DNA of 34,744 nucleotides from Gammaproteobacteria bacterium. GTDB lineage: Bacteria > Pseudomonadota > Gammaproteobacteria > PS1 > Pseudothioglobaceae. The stretch lies in NCBI GenBank assembly GCA_029243595.1, contig JAQWRQ010000055.1, positions 1 to 34,744 of the forward strand, given 5' to 3'. Position 1 is the stretch's first letter, and each line of letters begins with the position of its first letter. The position numbers and the translations under genes are program-made. The notes beneath the pieces were generated by a model. The model did no database searches. It was not told the origin of the DNA and saw only the letters and a program-made list of their open reading frames with translations. Below, one piece after another: positions 34,442 to 34,744 of the stretch.

Positions 34442-34744
34442 ATGTCAAAAGAAAAATTCGAAAGAACCAAACCCCATGTAAACGTTGGCACAATTGGCCA
34501 CGTTGACCACGGTAAAACAACCCTAACAGCAGCAATCACTAAAGTAATGGCTGAAGCTAACGGTAGTGAAGCAACTGACTTTGCTGATATTGATAAAGCT
34601 CCTGAAGAAAGAGAGCGTGGTATCACTATCTCAACGTCACACGTAGAATACGAATCAGAAACTCGTCACTACGCACACGTTGACTGCCCAGGACACGCCG
34701 ACTACGTTAAGAACATGATTACAGGTGCGGCACAAATGGACGGC
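34442..34744 (+). CDS. tuf: Elongation factor Tu, 3' part beyond the window
   Basis: EF-Tu delivers aminoacyl-tRNA to the ribosome. The first 101 codons are visible: [17 protein letters not shown], the P-loop GHVDHGKT, the effector region [13 protein letters not shown], and [17 protein letters not shown]. The frame is open to the window end, so about a quarter of the roughly 395-residue protein is present. An AAGGAG ribosome-binding site lies just before the ATG. Whether a second tuf copy exists cannot be seen. Confidence 0.97.
   Translation, partial: MSKEKFERTKPHVNVGTIGHVDHGKTTLTAAITKVMAEANGSEATDFADIDKAPEERERGITISTSHVEYESETRHYAHVDCPGHADYVKNMITGAAQMDG

Overview
The window looks like the chromosome of a sulfur-oxidising gammaproteobacterium of the SUP05 / Candidatus Thioglobus / bivalve thioautotrophic-symbiont type. 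This is inferred from the low GC (about 40% by eye), gammaproteobacterial gene content and order (lptE-holA, ftsH-folP-glmM, pgsA-tRNA-Gly-tRNA-Cys, efp-epmA, rpsL-rpsG-fusA-tuf), a full-length SoxB thiosulfohydrolase, two families linked to transport of sulfur compounds (TauE/SafE and YeeE/TsuA), and an Rnf cluster. I could not run a database search, so genus-level placement is an inference.

Layout. (1) 1-2066, minus strand: lptE, holA and the 5' half of proA, overlapping. (2) 2211-12863, plus strand: a very tight array of ftsH, folP, glmM, a TauE/SafE exporter, rnfA, B, C, D, G, queA, a HIT protein and a thioredoxin-like protein. It has almost no internal gaps, and a heat-shock-type promoter sits in front of ftsH. 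No rnfE is present. (3) 12860-15671, minus strand: sucC, sucD and an unassigned NAD(P)-binding protein. (4) 15724-21326, plus strand: efp, epmA, a large Sel1-repeat protein, a YcgN-like cysteine-cluster protein, a DUF2914 protein and argG, closed by a strong terminator. (5) 21488-25174, minus strand: murE, murF, tRNA-Arg(ACG), pgsA, tRNA-Gly(GCC) and tRNA-Cys(GCA), with recognisable tRNA promoters and terminators. (6) 25329-28414, plus strand: soxB behind a palindromic candidate operator, a terminator, then a HupE/UreJ-type membrane protein. (7) 28440-28560: a long imperfect palindrome between convergent genes. (8) 28560-30741, minus strand: a YeeE/TsuA-type transporter and kdsD. (9) 30838-34744, plus strand: a low-molecular-weight phosphatase, then the str operon rpsL-rpsG-fusA-tuf behind a fully consensus promoter; tuf runs off the window.

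How the genes work together. SoxB, the YeeE/TsuA-like permease and the TauE/SafE exporter are consistent with thiosulfate metabolism. Rnf would couple ferredoxin, NADH and the ion gradient. The rest is housekeeping: envelope building (LptE, GlmM, MurE, MurF, KdsD, PgsA), translation (EF-P with its modifier EpmA, S12, S7, EF-G, EF-Tu, QueA, tRNAs), protein quality control (FtsH) and central metabolism (SucCD, ArgG, ProA, FolP). I see no phage, CRISPR array, insertion sequence or defence system. No stretch over 300 bases lacks a gene. The points most worth checking are regulatory and structural: the sigma-32-like ftsH promoter, the missing rnfE, the soxB upstream palindrome, the terminator abutting the hupE-like start codon, and the 121-nt palindrome.
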